64,000 bases of DNA from Argyresthia goedartella. Lineage: Eukaryota; Arthropoda; Insecta; Lepidoptera; Argyresthiidae. Made by a program: the position numbers and the translations under genes. The first letter of the stretch is position 1, and the number at the start of each line of letters is the position of its first letter. Below, in pieces: positions 52,661 to 63,584 of this stretch. Location of the stretch: the NCBI GenBank assembly GCA_949825045.1, contig OX463832.1, forward strand, positions 22,996,552-23,060,551, given 5' to 3'. A model generated the notes under the pieces. That model was not told the origin of the DNA. It ran no database searches and worked only from the letters and a program-made list of their open reading frames with translations.

Positions 52661-52696
52661 ATAAATTCTCGGCTCATGCCGAGAATTTATATACGC
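52655..52696. repeat. Perfect 18-bp palindrome at the transposase N-terminus
   Basis: GCGTATATAAATTCTCGG (52655-52672) and its exact inverse (52679-52696) flank CTCATG. One arm is the codons for PRIYIR, so the first coding bases were duplicated in inverted orientation. Confidence 0.85.
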
Positions 52697-53161
52697 TGTT
52701 ATAAAAACAGATCGCGCGATAATGCAGATCTGTAAAAACAACAAAAACTAATGGGATAAAATGATTCCAGGGATCATTTTAAACACACAGAAAGGGATCA
52801 TTTCGCCCCAAACATCAAATTCCAATATCAAAACATAACCTTCAAATACCGCGTGCGGAGATCGAACATTTGCTTAAATATTAGCTAACTGTTATTAATA
52901 CCCGCAAATAAAACAAAATTTCAATAAACACGAACATGTAAAAAGTAATGAAAGTTCAAAAACAGACTTACCTTAGAACAGAGCCACACTTTTTGATTAT
53001 TTTTTAATAAAATCACGCCAAGCGCTCGCACCGCCATGACACTTGGAGAGGCAACTGGCAGGGGTGCGGGAAGCATGTTTCATGCGCATTTGGATAGATG
53101 GCACTAGTTGTCTCTGATTTACGGCGGGGGATCATTTGACCTCCAGGGATCGTATTACCTC

Positions 53162-53431
53162 ATAAATTTTCGAAAATATGACGGCAAAACCAATGAATTG
53201 GCGGATTTCATGGAAGTTTCGAGGCCATTTGTACTCCACGAAATAATTCATTTTGTTTTGGCTCGGTTGAATTACTTTACGTGCAGTAATTTCATGACCC
53301 AAGTAGTTGACGGTTTTTTGCAAAAACGTGCATTTAGACTGATTAACTTTTAAATTTGCATCTCTCAGCAATTCAAGCACCCTCTCTAGTAAATTAAGGC
53401 CTGTACAGATCGGTTCACAAAAGATCACCAC
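53162..53431 (-). mobile_element. Ty3/Gypsy fragment, part 2 (reverse transcriptase thumb)
   Basis: The minus strand carries a piece of reverse transcriptase: L-ERVLELLRDANLKVN, SKCTFLQKTVNYLGHEIT and HEIRQFIGFA. It is truncated at the right and interrupted by the pogo-like element at the left. No intact frame. Confidence 0.75.
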
Positions 53432-53639
53432 AAATGGCGGCCGTCGCGCATATGTACATTCATGAAGAAAAGACTTAAGACAAAATAATATTTTATTGTT
53501 AGTAAAATAATTTAAGTAGGTACCTTATCATATTGTAATTGGTGGTCATGAAAATAAATTAAACGTAAGTAATTTAAAATGTTTATTAAAATAAATTGAA
53601 CTAAAAATATTATGTATAAATAAAACACATCGCTGTCAA

Positions 53640-54600
53640 GTTCCATGGTTCCCTATATCATGGAACTTGAGGGAATCATGGACCTTGAGGAACTAGGGCC
53701 GGGTTCCGTAATAAATTCTTCATCTACGGATGATTCAGAAAAATCCACATCTGTCAGATCTTCGCTCTCATTAGATTCTCCCACACGAATAATTAATTCA
53801 TCCTTAAGCTCATCCACCACGTGGTCACTTTGTATATAACTTTCTTCTATTGATTTTACTTTGTCAGATTTTTTTCCATTCCTCTGGTCCCATCAGATTC
53901 ACTTTTTCTTTAATCAAATCTACAAAGCAGCCAATATTCCACTTTACGTTTTTGCTACTCACGTAACCTTTTATAGAGGCCCAAGCCATTTCTATAGGAT
54001 TTAAATCCGGATGGTATGGTGGGAGACGGAGAACATCGTGAGCAGGTTCCATCAAAATTTGATCAATTGAGAATTTCTTAAAACGATCTTTGTTCTTTTT
54101 TATTAAGGCGAAAAATTGGGGTTTAAACATATCGGGATCAAAGCTAATTCCATTTTTGTAAGACACGCTTGCATATCTGATTTACGCGAACTAGATGTCG
54201 GGACCATATCATATTGTTTGTTGTGGTATGAGGCGTTGTCTACCACAACAACGGAGTTCGGTGGGAGATTGGGTATCAATTAAGTTCGAATCCATTTTTG
54301 GTAATTTCAAAGTTCATATCGTCATGATAATCTCGCGATTTTGTGCCCGACTTTAGTTAATAATGCATTGGGCACAAATCCAGCCTCTGACCCGGCATGA
54401 ACGATCACGACTCGTTGGCCTTTTGAGATAGGCTTTTTCAGACCCCCTGTAGAACTGTCAGCCCAGCCCATGGATTTAGTAAGTGTGGCATGGACGTATG
54501 ATTCGTCAGTATAAATGATCTGTCTATTATGTCTTCGATATTCCTTGAGTTTTTGCAGGTAATTGATTCGTAACAACAGAATAGTAGAATATAGTAGAAA
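53640..54600 (-). pseudogene. DDE_3-type transposase remnant
   Basis: The minus strand reads NRQIIYTDESYVHATLTKSM (first Asp), KGQRVVIVHAGSEAGFVPNA, then in another frame NLPPNSVVVVDNASYHNKQY (second Asp, about 54190-54275), LRLPPYHPDLNPIEMAWASI (catalytic Glu) and an acidic tail toward 53640 (DELIIRVGESNESEDL-like). The ASYH / HPDLNPIE pattern belongs to IS630/Tc1-mariner-related DDE_3 domains with Glu as third residue. Two or more frame changes. The 5' third (DNA-binding region) is missing. Clear terminal repeats were not found. Confidence 0.75.
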
Positions 54601-54619
54601 CGAAGCCCTTCTCCACTCC

Positions 54620-54991
54620 GCGCATAAACAAACTCAAGAAAAAAAAACATTTTGACTACAAACCAACATTTAACAAAATCTGTCATACAACTTATGGACA
54701 ATGTCCTTTATGCAACGAAAATCATGTTTTGATGCAATGTCCGAAGTTCGTCGACATGGATACAGCGAAAAGAAACGGCAAAATTGCGAAACTTCGTTTA
54801 TGCAAAAACTGTCTTTTTAGCCACGGCTCGGACGCTTGCAAATCAGCGAAAACATGCAAAGAGTGCAATTTGAAACATCATGCGATGCTTCATTACGCAA
54901 AGAAAACAACGGCAAACATAAATTCCAATTCGGGTCAAGCAAATACTTCAAATCACGCACCAACTAACGATAAAGAGATTTTATTAACAAC
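54620..54991 (+). mobile_element. BEL/Pao element, part 1 (gag zinc-knuckle region)
   Basis: Reads CPLCNENHVLMQCPKFVDMD, KIAKLRLCKNCLFSHGSDAC and CKECNLKHHAMLH, a Cys/His pattern typical of BEL/Pao gag. The frame stays open to ILLTTKSKN, where a LINE tail begins. ACAAC at 54987-54991 recurs at 59974-59978, where the BEL frame resumes. Sequence left of 54620 is unassigned. Confidence 0.75.
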
Positions 54992-56530
54992 AAAATCAAA
55001 AAATCAAAATCAAAAATCATTTATTTCCATAGGATGTTGTTACATCACTTAGATCCGTCATTACATTTTTTTGGGTGAGTTCACTAACACAATGGCGGAA
55101 TCTGTGGAGAAGAGCTCACCGAAGAAACTCCACAGTCGTCGCATCTTTTGCGTTTCCTTTTTTAAATAAAATATTGTCAAATTACAAAATGAATGCTAAT
55201 TATATATCGAAACAGCCTGTTACTCAAACAATCTATTCCCATGGACATCTGTCCTCTAAGTAATCAGATATCCTATAGTAACCTTTTTTATAAGTACTGT
55301 CCAGTTTTGCAATTCTTCGGCATGATCTAATTTCGTGTTCAGTAATCGGAGCATTGATCACCTCGCACAGGTCTTTGAAAAGCCGCACGATATTTTCGTT
55401 GTTGCGCTCGGGTACTGCGTGAAGCTCTAGATTGAGGCTCCGGGAGAGTTTTTCTGATGCCACCACACGATGCTGTAGTTTTCCGATGTCCTGCTGGAGC
55501 TGGATGATTTGTTTTTCGAGCTCAACGCATTTTTTGCTAAAAGCTAGCTGCTCGTTCTTACACTCTTCTTGCCCAGCAGCCAGGAAGTCGGTTGTGGCGC
55601 TAAACTCATCCTTAAGCGATTCTATAGCTTCTTTAATTTCCGAGGACACAGCAGCCTTTATTTGATTGTGGATATTGGCGAGGGCCGCATTGATATCAGA
55701 CTTCCAATCATTGCGTAACGCTTCAAATTTAGCGTCGAAATATGAGGTTAATGCAGCGGAATCGACATTTATCATGGAGGCATGGCTAGGTGAGTCTATA
55801 GCTGTTACCACGGGGGAGGCCGACCGTGCAAGTGCCGGTGGTGGGGTGACGTATTTTTTTAGTGATTTACACTCAGCGCATTTCCATTTGCCTTTATTCA
55901 TAGGCAATATACGTTTAAAATCAAATTCAGACATTCCAGCACATTTGAAATGGAACGCGCACTGGCAGGCAACGCATTTCATTAATTCCATCGTGGCGAT
56001 GTCAAGATTACATATTTTGCATGCCATCGTGAGATACTAGTGCCCTCCGTGATCAAGATTTATAAACTCGGAGGTGGTCAGCGTGGTGGAGTACCAGGGC
56101 CGGAGCGAGGTATAGGAGATGGCTAGCCGGCTTCGGTCATGCACGCACGAGACTCACGAGCAGTGATCAGTGTCGCCCCACGCAGCCTGTTTAGTCAATG
56201 CGACGACGGCAAGGTACCAGGGCCGCAGCAATCAGCAGGTGGTTGTGTGCGATGTGATATGATGAATGAGGTCCACGTGGGTGGGCGGGGCCTGCGTACT
56301 ACCCGGCGCGTACGATCAGTAAGTGCGTAGCTGCTGGAGTAGTGGCGCTGCAGTTGTACTCACGCGCAGGAGACGTTGCTTCGTCCGTGAATGAGATCCT
56401 CGTAGGTGGGTGGGGCTTGCGTACTACTGGTGACTGTGAAACCGGACGCGCGGCGGGAGTTGTGGCGCGCGAATTTGTATCAGCGGAGAGCACTTTGGAG
56501 TTATGCGCTCCTAATATTTTGATAGGATTT
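54992..56530 (-). mobile_element. LINE D: internally deleted jockey-like LINE
   Basis: The 3' tail is TGATTTTTGATTTTGATTT-like at 54995-55040 (coding strand). The 3' UTR carries CTTCTCCACAG as in LINE E. The single frame fuses an ORF1-type protein to the last codons of ORF2. The 5' part 56040-56530 has two roughly 100-bp direct repeats sharing GGGCTTGCGTACTAC-type words, which may be promoter monomers. Confidence 0.7.
55233..56027 (-). CDS. ORF1-ORF2 fusion protein of LINE D
   Basis: 264 residues without interruption. The N-terminus CKICNLD-CVACQCAFHFKCAG-CAECK is a PHD-like zinc finger (about 3-54). A coiled coil spans about 120-195 (KCVELEKQIIQLQQDIGKLQ). LELHAVPERNNENIV resembles the RRM-like part of LINE ORF1 proteins. 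At about residue 243 it passes directly into KKGYYRISDYLEDRCPW, which is the C-terminus of the ORF2 family (compare KKGYYNVQDYLNDRTVW in LINE E). Endonuclease and reverse transcriptase are absent. It could be a non-autonomous element or a one-off deletion product. Confidence 0.75.
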   Translation of the reverse strand: MACKICNLDIATMELMKCVACQCAFHFKCAGMSEFDFKRILPMNKGKWKCAECKSLKKYVTPPPALARSASPVVTAIDSPSHASMINVDSAALTSYFDAKFEALRNDWKSDINAALANIHNQIKAAVSSEIKEAIESLKDEFSATTDFLAAGQEECKNEQLAFSKKCVELEKQIIQLQQDIGKLQHRVVASEKLSRSLNLELHAVPERNNENIVRLFKDLCEVINAPITEHEIRSCRRIAKLDSTYKKGYYRISDYLEDRCPWE

Positions 56531-56596
56531 AAATTGTTTTAAATCGATTTAAATATAAGAATTTGATTTAATGCAGTTTTTATAGACGACTGCTCA

Positions 56597-57694
56597 CTAT
56601 GATATCCGGGGGGGAGAGGATCCAGTCTCTCTGTTTATAATTTGCCAAGTCGTTTTCATTACATTGCTACTAGATTCAATTTTGTTTTTAATGAAATTAG
56701 ATTTAGCTACGGCACAAACGCGTTTAAACATTTTTGAATAACTACGAACATAATCTAGAAAGGCCGTATTTTTGTTATATGATTTATCTTCATAGAGTTC
56801 ATATAATCTTCGTCTGCTCCTATGAATTCCAACTGTCGCCCAATCACTAAACAAAGCTTTGTTATTAAGTTTTATAGTTTTTGATTTATATACCGTATCA
56901 TATTCATTTTTGACAAGGTTAAATACTGAGTTGTACAACAAATTTGGATCGTCACTGTATGGTATTTCCCATAGTTTATCTAAAATATTATTCCTGTAGT
57001 GTTCAAGCCGAGTGTCACTAACGGGCACACATGTAATATCCTCTTTTTGGTCCTTTTTTATTTTAATATTGAATATACCTATCTGACCAGAGTGATCAGA
57101 GGTTAATTTATTGATGACCGATTTGAAAATGGGCGTAATGTTAGTAAATATATTGTCAATGCAGGTAGCAGATGTTGCAGTAATTCTAGTAGGCTCCAAA
57201 AACAGATAGTTCATGTTGTGACATAAAAATAAAGATTTTAATCTAGTACAAATATTATTATCCTCTAACAGATTAACATTAAAATCACCACAAATTATAA
57301 AAAAAATGTTTTTATCGCTGATTTTAATCAACACTTCATCCATTTTCTTTTCGAATAAATCAAAGGATGAATCTGGTGGTCTGTATACGCTCATTACAAT
57401 AAGTTGTTCAAGTTCAATACAGGCTATTTCCATGGTACGCTCAACAGACAGGCTCACTATGTCAACTCGTTCCTTATATTTAAAACTATTATTTACAAGT
57501 ATTAAGGAGCCACCGCGATCAGCTGTTTTTCTGTTGAACGAACTAGCAACGTGGTGGTTATTAAAGTTGAACATGAACTGATAACTCTTTAAAAAGGGCT
57601 CTGTTATACATAAAATATCAATATTATTACAGTTCATGAATAACTCAATTTCCAGTTCTTTACTTAACATGCCCTGTATATTTTGATGAACCAC
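56597..57694 (-). CDS. LINE C ORF2 endonuclease domain, truncated before reverse transcriptase
   Basis: 365 residues, open. Motifs of an apurinic-type endonuclease: MVHQNIQGMLSKELEIELFM, ILCITEPFL, GGSLILVNN, VMSVYRPPDSS, FIICGDFNVNLL, TCIDNIFTN and LTSDHSGQIGIF, in normal order. It ends in TWQIINRETGSSPP followed by RIS and a stop at the junction with LINE D, just where the reverse transcriptase should begin. Confidence 0.8.
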   Translation of the reverse strand: MVHQNIQGMLSKELEIELFMNCNNIDILCITEPFLKSYQFMFNFNNHHVASSFNRKTADRGGSLILVNNSFKYKERVDIVSLSVERTMEIACIELEQLIVMSVYRPPDSSFDLFEKKMDEVLIKISDKNIFFIICGDFNVNLLEDNNICTRLKSLFLCHNMNYLFLEPTRITATSATCIDNIFTNITPIFKSVINKLTSDHSGQIGIFNIKIKKDQKEDITCVPVSDTRLEHYRNNILDKLWEIPYSDDPNLLYNSVFNLVKNEYDTVYKSKTIKLNNKALFSDWATVGIHRSRRRLYELYEDKSYNKNTAFLDYVRSYSKMFKRVCAVAKSNFIKNKIESSSNVMKTTWQIINRETGSSPPRIS

Positions 57695-57816
57695 GTTTAA
57701 AATATTCTTACTTTTACATTTTTCATTACTAGTAACTTGATTTAATGGGCAAGATGAAGGTATATTTATACAAATATTAATATTACTGCCAGAGTTACTC
57801 TCTGTTGTCTTATGGG

Positions 57817-59400
57817 TTAATTTAAAGAGCTTGGAACAAATTCCAAGGAGTACATGTCATTATTATTACACTGCTCAATAGAAGCAGGCGTTTCATTAGT
57901 CAAAAACTTGACTGAGTTCAAAATAAAATAAGATAGTGACTGTGCTATCTGTTTTGTATAAAACCTAGATAGGTAATACCTATCCTTATAAATATTGGTG
58001 TCTATGAAATGAAATTTTTCAGTATGACGACATGTCAATGTGTGTATAAATGTATTATAATCATGTCTTATATGATTTTCATGTTGTGACAAAGATTGGC
58101 TGAAGGGAAACGCAAACAAGATTATTCTATCTACATTTTGTAAAGAATTTAATTTGGAAAAGTATTTAGTAATTAGTTTTTTAGATACATTTTCCCTTCT
58201 ACCAATTAAAATAATTAGGGTGGTTGGTTCTTAAAAACTGCGATGACAACACTTTGTTTAATATTTGTGAATATGTGGCGCCAGGCATACAGTTATTTAA
58301 TATTGCCTGGCCCACGCGCTGACTAAGTTGTAAACCCATATTTTTTCCAAGTTCATCGCTGTACATTATATACCTATCCTTTGTCCGAGAGAAGGAGGCG
58401 TTATTGATAACACTATTAGTACTCAAGTCGACTGACGGCGGCGCCTGGGTCAGTATCAGCTGTTCGGCCGGCTGCTCGGCGGGACACACGGTCGGCACGG
58501 AACAGTCCGCTGGAGCTTGTTTACAATCACAGATGTGATTGTCGGTCAAAGATATGAAAGTGTCATAATTATACTTACACGTCTCCAACAAACTATTCAT
58601 AGCCGACACATGTTCCTTAATTTCGTATTGTGCTGACTCATATTTACGTGTAATACTTTGTAATGATGAGTTTAAAATATGCATATCTGACTGGAGTCGC
58701 CGTGTGTCACATTCGTACTTTTCTGTAGTTTTTTCCAAACATAATCTACAATCATCGATTTCGTTAATTAATTCGACACGTTCCTTGCTACAATTTACAT
58801 TTTTACAAAATATTTTATTTCTATTAGCTTGTTTTTGTGTTTTTTTATATAATTATTCAGTTTAACATATTTCTTTAATTTATTTTTACTACAGCTCATA
58901 GTGGTTACTGATTGCGATCTATTAGGACTATCACACGTGAGATCAATTGTCACAGTTGAATTTTGATCTATGGGTGAGATGACAGAAGCTACAGGTGGAG
59001 TGATCAGCTCCTCAAAGAGTGACTGGGTCTGCCCCGACCTGAGGCTATCGTTTGCAGTTTGTAGTGCAGAAATTTCGTTACGTGCGTCGCGAAGCTCCTT
59101 CTCCAGGACAGCAATACGCCTCAGGGTATCTTCGAACGCACTGCCACTCCGGTCGAAGCCATCTACCAGGTGCTGAAGCCGATCCCTATCTCCCGTCACA
59201 TCAAGGAACTTGTTGTGCAACTCTGCCATCTCACTTTTTAATTTTAAGTTCTTATTAACAATAAGCAACACCTCCTTCTCACTTTCATCCCTTTCAGTAA
59301 GCAACTGCTCATTGGTTACCTTACACTGTTTTAATTCATATAAAGCTAATTTTAAGTTATCTTCTAGTTGACGGGCTGCCTCACTTCTGGTTGTTGGCAT
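57817..59400 (-). pseudogene. LINE C ORF1: coiled coil and SGNH-like region, frameshifted
   Basis: ATG at 59400 starts MPTTRSEAARQLEDNLKLAL. A coiled coil follows (LKSEMAELHNKFLDVTGDRD, AVLEKELRDARNEISALQ), then a basic stretch. The frame shifts near 58840 to TEKYECDTRRLQSDM with further helices, MYSDELGKNMGLQL and ILNNCMPGATYSQIL. It shifts again near 58200 to GRRENVSKK, DRIILFAFPFSQSLSQHENH and EKFHFIDTNIYKDRYYLS. The SDELG, N-CMPGA and FHFIDTN parts resemble an SGNH/esterase-like fold reported in some LINE ORF1 proteins; that assignment is tentative. Confidence 0.65.
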
Positions 59401-59442
59401 TTTAAACAAAATAATACAACAGTAAAAAGCAAGATTAAAGCA

Positions 59443-59477
59443 CGGCTGTAGCACAGCTTATCAGCTGTGCTACAGCC
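59443..59477. repeat. Perfect hairpin at the LINE C 5' junction
   Basis: GGCTGTAGCACAGC and GCTGTGCTACAGCC flank TTATCA-like loop bases, an inverted duplication of 14 bases exactly where LINE C meets BEL-derived sequence. Confidence 0.75.
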
Positions 59478-59489
59478 TACTTTGATTGA

Positions 59490-59634
59490 CCTACAAGAAC
59501 TAACATGCTTTTGGGAAACCGAAGACATCTCCCAGCAGCAACCGGATACTCCAAAGGAAGAGCAATGTGAAGAGTTTTACAAGAAGACTGTTCAGCGTAA
59601 TTCTCAAGGACAATACATTGTTCAGATGCTTATC
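59490..59634 (+). repeat. Displaced copy of BEL sequence 60497-60627
   Basis: TTGATTGACCTACAAGAA and the following codons (DISQQQPDTPKEEQCEEFY, VQRNSQGQYIVQM) repeat those at 60497-60627. This copy keeps about 18 extra bases (CTAACATGCTTTTGGGAA) deleted in the main copy, so it is the more ancestral form. Confidence 0.85.
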
Positions 59635-59639
59635 AGCAG

Positions 59640-59970
59640 TCACTTAAATTGAGGTTATGATTAACGAAATGTGCAAAAAAAATAAGCTATTCAACAAACA
59701 AAGTAATTCCAAATCAATTTACGTGCCTAAATAATTAGTTATATCGAAAATATCGTTAATTATAGCCCAGTAGCAAATTATTTCAAATAAAATACTCAAC
59801 CGTCAACGTTACGTTTTTTAAATACACAAAATAGGATAACTATTAGAATTTTATACACTTATGCACCAGTTAACACAAAATACACTTAATTAATACGTAT
59901 AACAAATGCGATAAACTTGAAAAATTGTATTAAAGTATTTTTAAATCAATAAAATGTATCTAATCTTTTG
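59640..59970. other. AT-rich, nothing recognised
   Basis: No frame or repeat seen between the displaced BEL copy and the resumption of BEL coding sequence at about 59974. Confidence 0.5.
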
Positions 59971-59973
59971 TTT

Positions 59974-62898
59974 ACAACCTATTCGCCAGTGTTGCCTACA
60001 GTTCAATTGAATATTAAATCTATTGACGGAACTTACCAACATCTTCACGGACTTCTGGATCAAGGAGCACAAGTAAACCTGATCTCGGAAAGGGCGGCTC
60101 ATCTTCTAAAACTACCCCGAAAGAAATTTAATGCTAGCGTCAATGGAATTGGATCATCTTCAGGGGAATGCAAAGAAAGTCTTCAAATAAACTGTAAATC
60201 AATTAACTCGGATTACACGTTTGAAACTCAAGCGCTGATTATGAAAAAAGTAACTAATAACTTACCGAACGTGTCATTCCCCAAGGCTAACTGGCCTCAT
60301 TTAAGCAACTTAAAACTCGCCGATCCGGAGTATAACATCTCTCAAAACATAGATTTCTTACTTGGGGCAGGAGTGTACGCTGAAATAATTCTGGACGTCT
60401 TACTGAAAGGCAATCAATCAGCCCCTATTGCACAACAAACGCAGTTGGGGTGGATATTATGTGGCAGCATAACTAAATCATACTGCTGTAATGTAACTTT
60501 GATTGACCTACAAGAAACCGAAGACATCTCCCAGCAGCAACCGGATACTCCAAAGGAAGAGCAATGTGAAGAGTTTTACAAGAAGACTGTTCAGCGTAAT
60601 TCTCAAGGACAATACATTGTTCAGATGCCCTTATGTTCGGATTTTAAGAGAAAACATGGCAATTCAAAAAACATAGCCATCTCGCAATTTCTTCAACTTG
60701 AAAAGAGACTGGAGAGAAAACAACAACTAGCGACCATGTATCGAGATTTCATGAAAGGATACGAAGATTTAGGTCACATGGCGCCATCACAGACCACAAC
60801 ATCAGCTCTTCAGTGTTTTCTCCTACATCGTGGAGTTTTGAGAGAAAGTTCAACTACAACCAAACGTCGATCAGTGTTTAACGCATTTCAGAAGACATCT
60901 AGCGACTACAGCCTCAACAGCCTGCTAGAGAAGGGTCCGAACCTATAAAAAGACATTCAAGCATTGATTTTGAAGTGGAGAACTTACCGCTATGCCTTCA
61001 CAGCGGACATTGAAAAAATGTACCGTTGCCTCTGGATTCAGGAAGAACAACGAGACCTGACGAAAATCATCTGGAGAGCCTCACCAACAGAAAACATGCA
61101 AGAATACAAATTACAAACTTTAACCTACGGTACTAAGTGTGCTCCATGGCTGGCGATGAGAACTTTGAAACAATTAGCTAGTGATGATGGAGACAAGGTA
61201 CCATATCCAGGTGCAGCAGTGACCTTGACTTAAGAGTTCTACATGGACGACCTGATCAGCGGTCATTCGTCTCTGGAAGAAGCTAAAAAGCTACAAAAAT
61301 CACTCATCATGTTGCTACAAAGAGGCGGCATGAACCTAAGAAAGTGGAGCGGAAATCACCCTGCTCCGCTAGAGGAACTAACTGAAGAGCAAATTGCGAC
61401 AAAAAACAACTTTGAATTTAAATACGAAGAATCACAGGAAACCCTTGGTCTAACCTGGAACCCGGAAGCAAGTTTTTCAAGTTTAACCGGCCACTCCAAC
61501 AAACCTCAAAACTAACAAAACGAACACTCATATCAGAGATTTCCAAACTTTATGACCCGTTGGGCTGGCTATCTCCCGTTACAACTGCCAAGCTTATCTT
61601 TCAAAAACTATGGATAAGTAACCTGAGATAGGATGAAGAGCTACCAATGGAGGTTAAAACAGAATGGCTTAAACTGAAAGGTGAAATACCAATCATTCCG
61701 GAAATGCGAATTCCCAGATGGATTGCCGGATTAAATAACGACATCGAGCTATTGGGATTCAGCGACGCAAGTGAAAAAACATACTCCTGCGTTGTCTACA
61801 GCCGAGTCCTAAATGAACACGGAGAGTTTGTTTTAACCCTACTGATCGCAAGAACTCGTGTGGCGCCAATATCATAGAAAATAAGCCTACAAGAATGGAA
61901 CTATGTGGCGCTCTCCTGTAAGCGGAAGTAATGGAAAAAGTTCAAACAGCTCTCGCCGGCTACAACATAATCAAACGAGCGTAGTGCGACTCACAAGTGG
62001 TGCTAGCATGGATACAAGGTGAATCATCGCGGTGGGAAACCTACGTAGCAAACAGAGTCAATAAAATAAAACTTATATTGCCAGCTAACACATGGCAATA
62101 CGTGAAATCGGAGCTCAACCTAGCTGATTGTGCATCCAGAGGTTTACAACCAAGTAAACTACTCAACTTTAGCCTTTGGTGGCAGGGCCCAGACTTCCTA
62201 AAGGACCCCGAATATACCCTACAAGAAACATCAACATCGTCTCAACAATGCCTCTATACAAACTTAACAGAAAGCAAAGAAAGCGAGAAACATAACAGCA
62301 ACATAATAACTATCAATAAAAAAACCCGAGCATTTTATAGAAACAATAATTTGACCCGAGTTCGCCGAGTCAAAAACGCAATCTACTGCAAGTCAACAAA
62401 TACCTCACATAACAACAAACGAATTGACCAAAGCGAATGAACTGATAATTAAATACGTGCAGGAAAAGGAATTTGAGGTAGAATACAAGCTACTTCAGAA
62501 CAATAAACCTTTAACTTCAAAAAGCAACATCAATAAACTTAACCCTTACATGGACGAGAACAACATTATGCATGTGGGAGGTCGACTGAACAAATCAATA
62601 TTACCAGGAGGCATGAAAAATCCTGTAATTCTCTCACGCAACAGAAGATTTACTTATGATCGAGCATGCGCATCTTTCGACATTGCATGGCGGAGCGCGG
62701 CTCACACTAACATACATACGGCAGCGGTACTGGATAATCGGGGACAATAGAGCCGTCAATTCCATCTTGCACAACTGTGTTCGCTCTCGTCGCTTCGGTC
62801 CTCATGAAAATTATCAACTGATGGGAGACTTACCGAAGCAACGCATCACCCCATCGAAGCACACCGGCGTGGACTTTACGGGCAGCATTGTTTCATAA
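59974..62898 (+). pseudogene. BEL/Pao pol, decayed and truncated
   Basis: Protease region GLLDQGAQVNLIS (Gln in place of the usual Ser or Thr after the Asp). A long linker ends QTQLGWILCG, a hallmark of BEL pol. Reverse transcriptase pieces: RYAFTADIEKMYRCLWI, YGTKCAPWLAM and FYMDDLISGHSSLEEA (catalytic YMDD, about 61240). RNase H piece: LLGFSDASEKTYSCVV. A VLAWIQGESSRWETYVANRV region and an integrase zinc-binding part HAHLSTLHGGARLT with a late C-V-R-S-R follow. It ends at HTGVDFTGSI, the start of the integrase core. At least six stops or frame changes (about 60946, 61232, 61515, 61630, 61877, 61983). No LTR identified. Confidence 0.85.
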
Positions 62899-63291
62899 CA
62901 AATTATACTCAATTGTTGTAATTAACTTATTCTTTAATGCACTCGATGACTATGTTTATTTCACAAAAATCCACACTTGAATGCGCGCTCCCACCCTGGA
63001 TCAATCGTCACCTCGCCTCTTGCCGCTGAATCCTCCCGCCTAAAAAAATCAACCGGAAGGCCAAATGATTATTCATTGGCGCCTTTGCTTTTTGACGGAA
63101 GTCGAATCGTTGAACATCTTTTTAAAATGGGTAACTGTGACGTTTTGTAGAAGTAACCGATTGATCCAAGAGATGGCGCTACTGAACAAAAATACAATGC
63201 ATAGTATAATTTCACGTAATAAGGGGGCTAAATGATAAATAATCTACATTAATTTACATATTTTAACAAATAAAATATAAATCATGACATT
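62899..63291. other. AT-rich, nothing recognised
   Basis: After the truncated integrase there is no coding signal. A flank or LTR remnant of BEL is possible but not shown. Confidence 0.4.
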
Positions 63292-63584
63292 CGGCCATCT
63301 GATAAAGTGCTACCTCCGGTGCACGTCCTACATAAACAAACAAAATGTTTTGATTAAGTATACATTAAACATATTTACATGATACACGAAATAACCCTTT
63401 TTTATTACCTACAATAATATTTTAAATACATTTTTATCGGCCATCTGATAAAGTGCTACCTCCGGTGCACGTCCTACATAAACAAACAAAATGTTTTGAT
63501 TAAGTATACATTAAACATATTTACATGATACACGAAATAACCATTTTTTATTACCTACAATAATATTTAAAATAAATTTTTATC
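63292..63584 (+). repeat. Tandem duplication, 146-bp unit, two copies
   Basis: CGGCCATCTGATAAAGTGCT starts copies at 63292 and 63438. The copies are almost identical through TTATTACCTACAATAATATT. The sequence after 63584 to the window end is plain AT-rich DNA. Confidence 0.9.

Larger units (their letters stand above)
49974..53161 (-). mobile_element. pogo/Tigger-like DNA transposon, 3.2 kb
   Basis: Ends are GAGGTATAATGATCCCC at the left and the approximate inverse (GGATCGTATTACCTC) at the right. Repeated subterminal words AAATGATCCC / GGGATCATTT lie at about 50151, 50177, 50213, 52766 and 52793. Such repeats typically bind transposase. It splits a Ty3/Gypsy fragment. It encodes one decayed transposase. 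Confidence 0.8.
56597..59460 (-). mobile_element. LINE C: 5' half of a jockey-like LINE
   Basis: The coding strand starts near 59460 with ORF1 and ends at 56597 right after the endonuclease of ORF2, without reverse transcriptase or 3' end. It abuts the 5' region of LINE D. Both lie inside the BEL/Pao element. Confidence 0.75.

Noticed and set aside
55432..56542. Plus-strand frames opposite LINE D
   Set aside because: Shadows of the 264-residue ORF1-type frame and GC-rich 5' region on the other strand.
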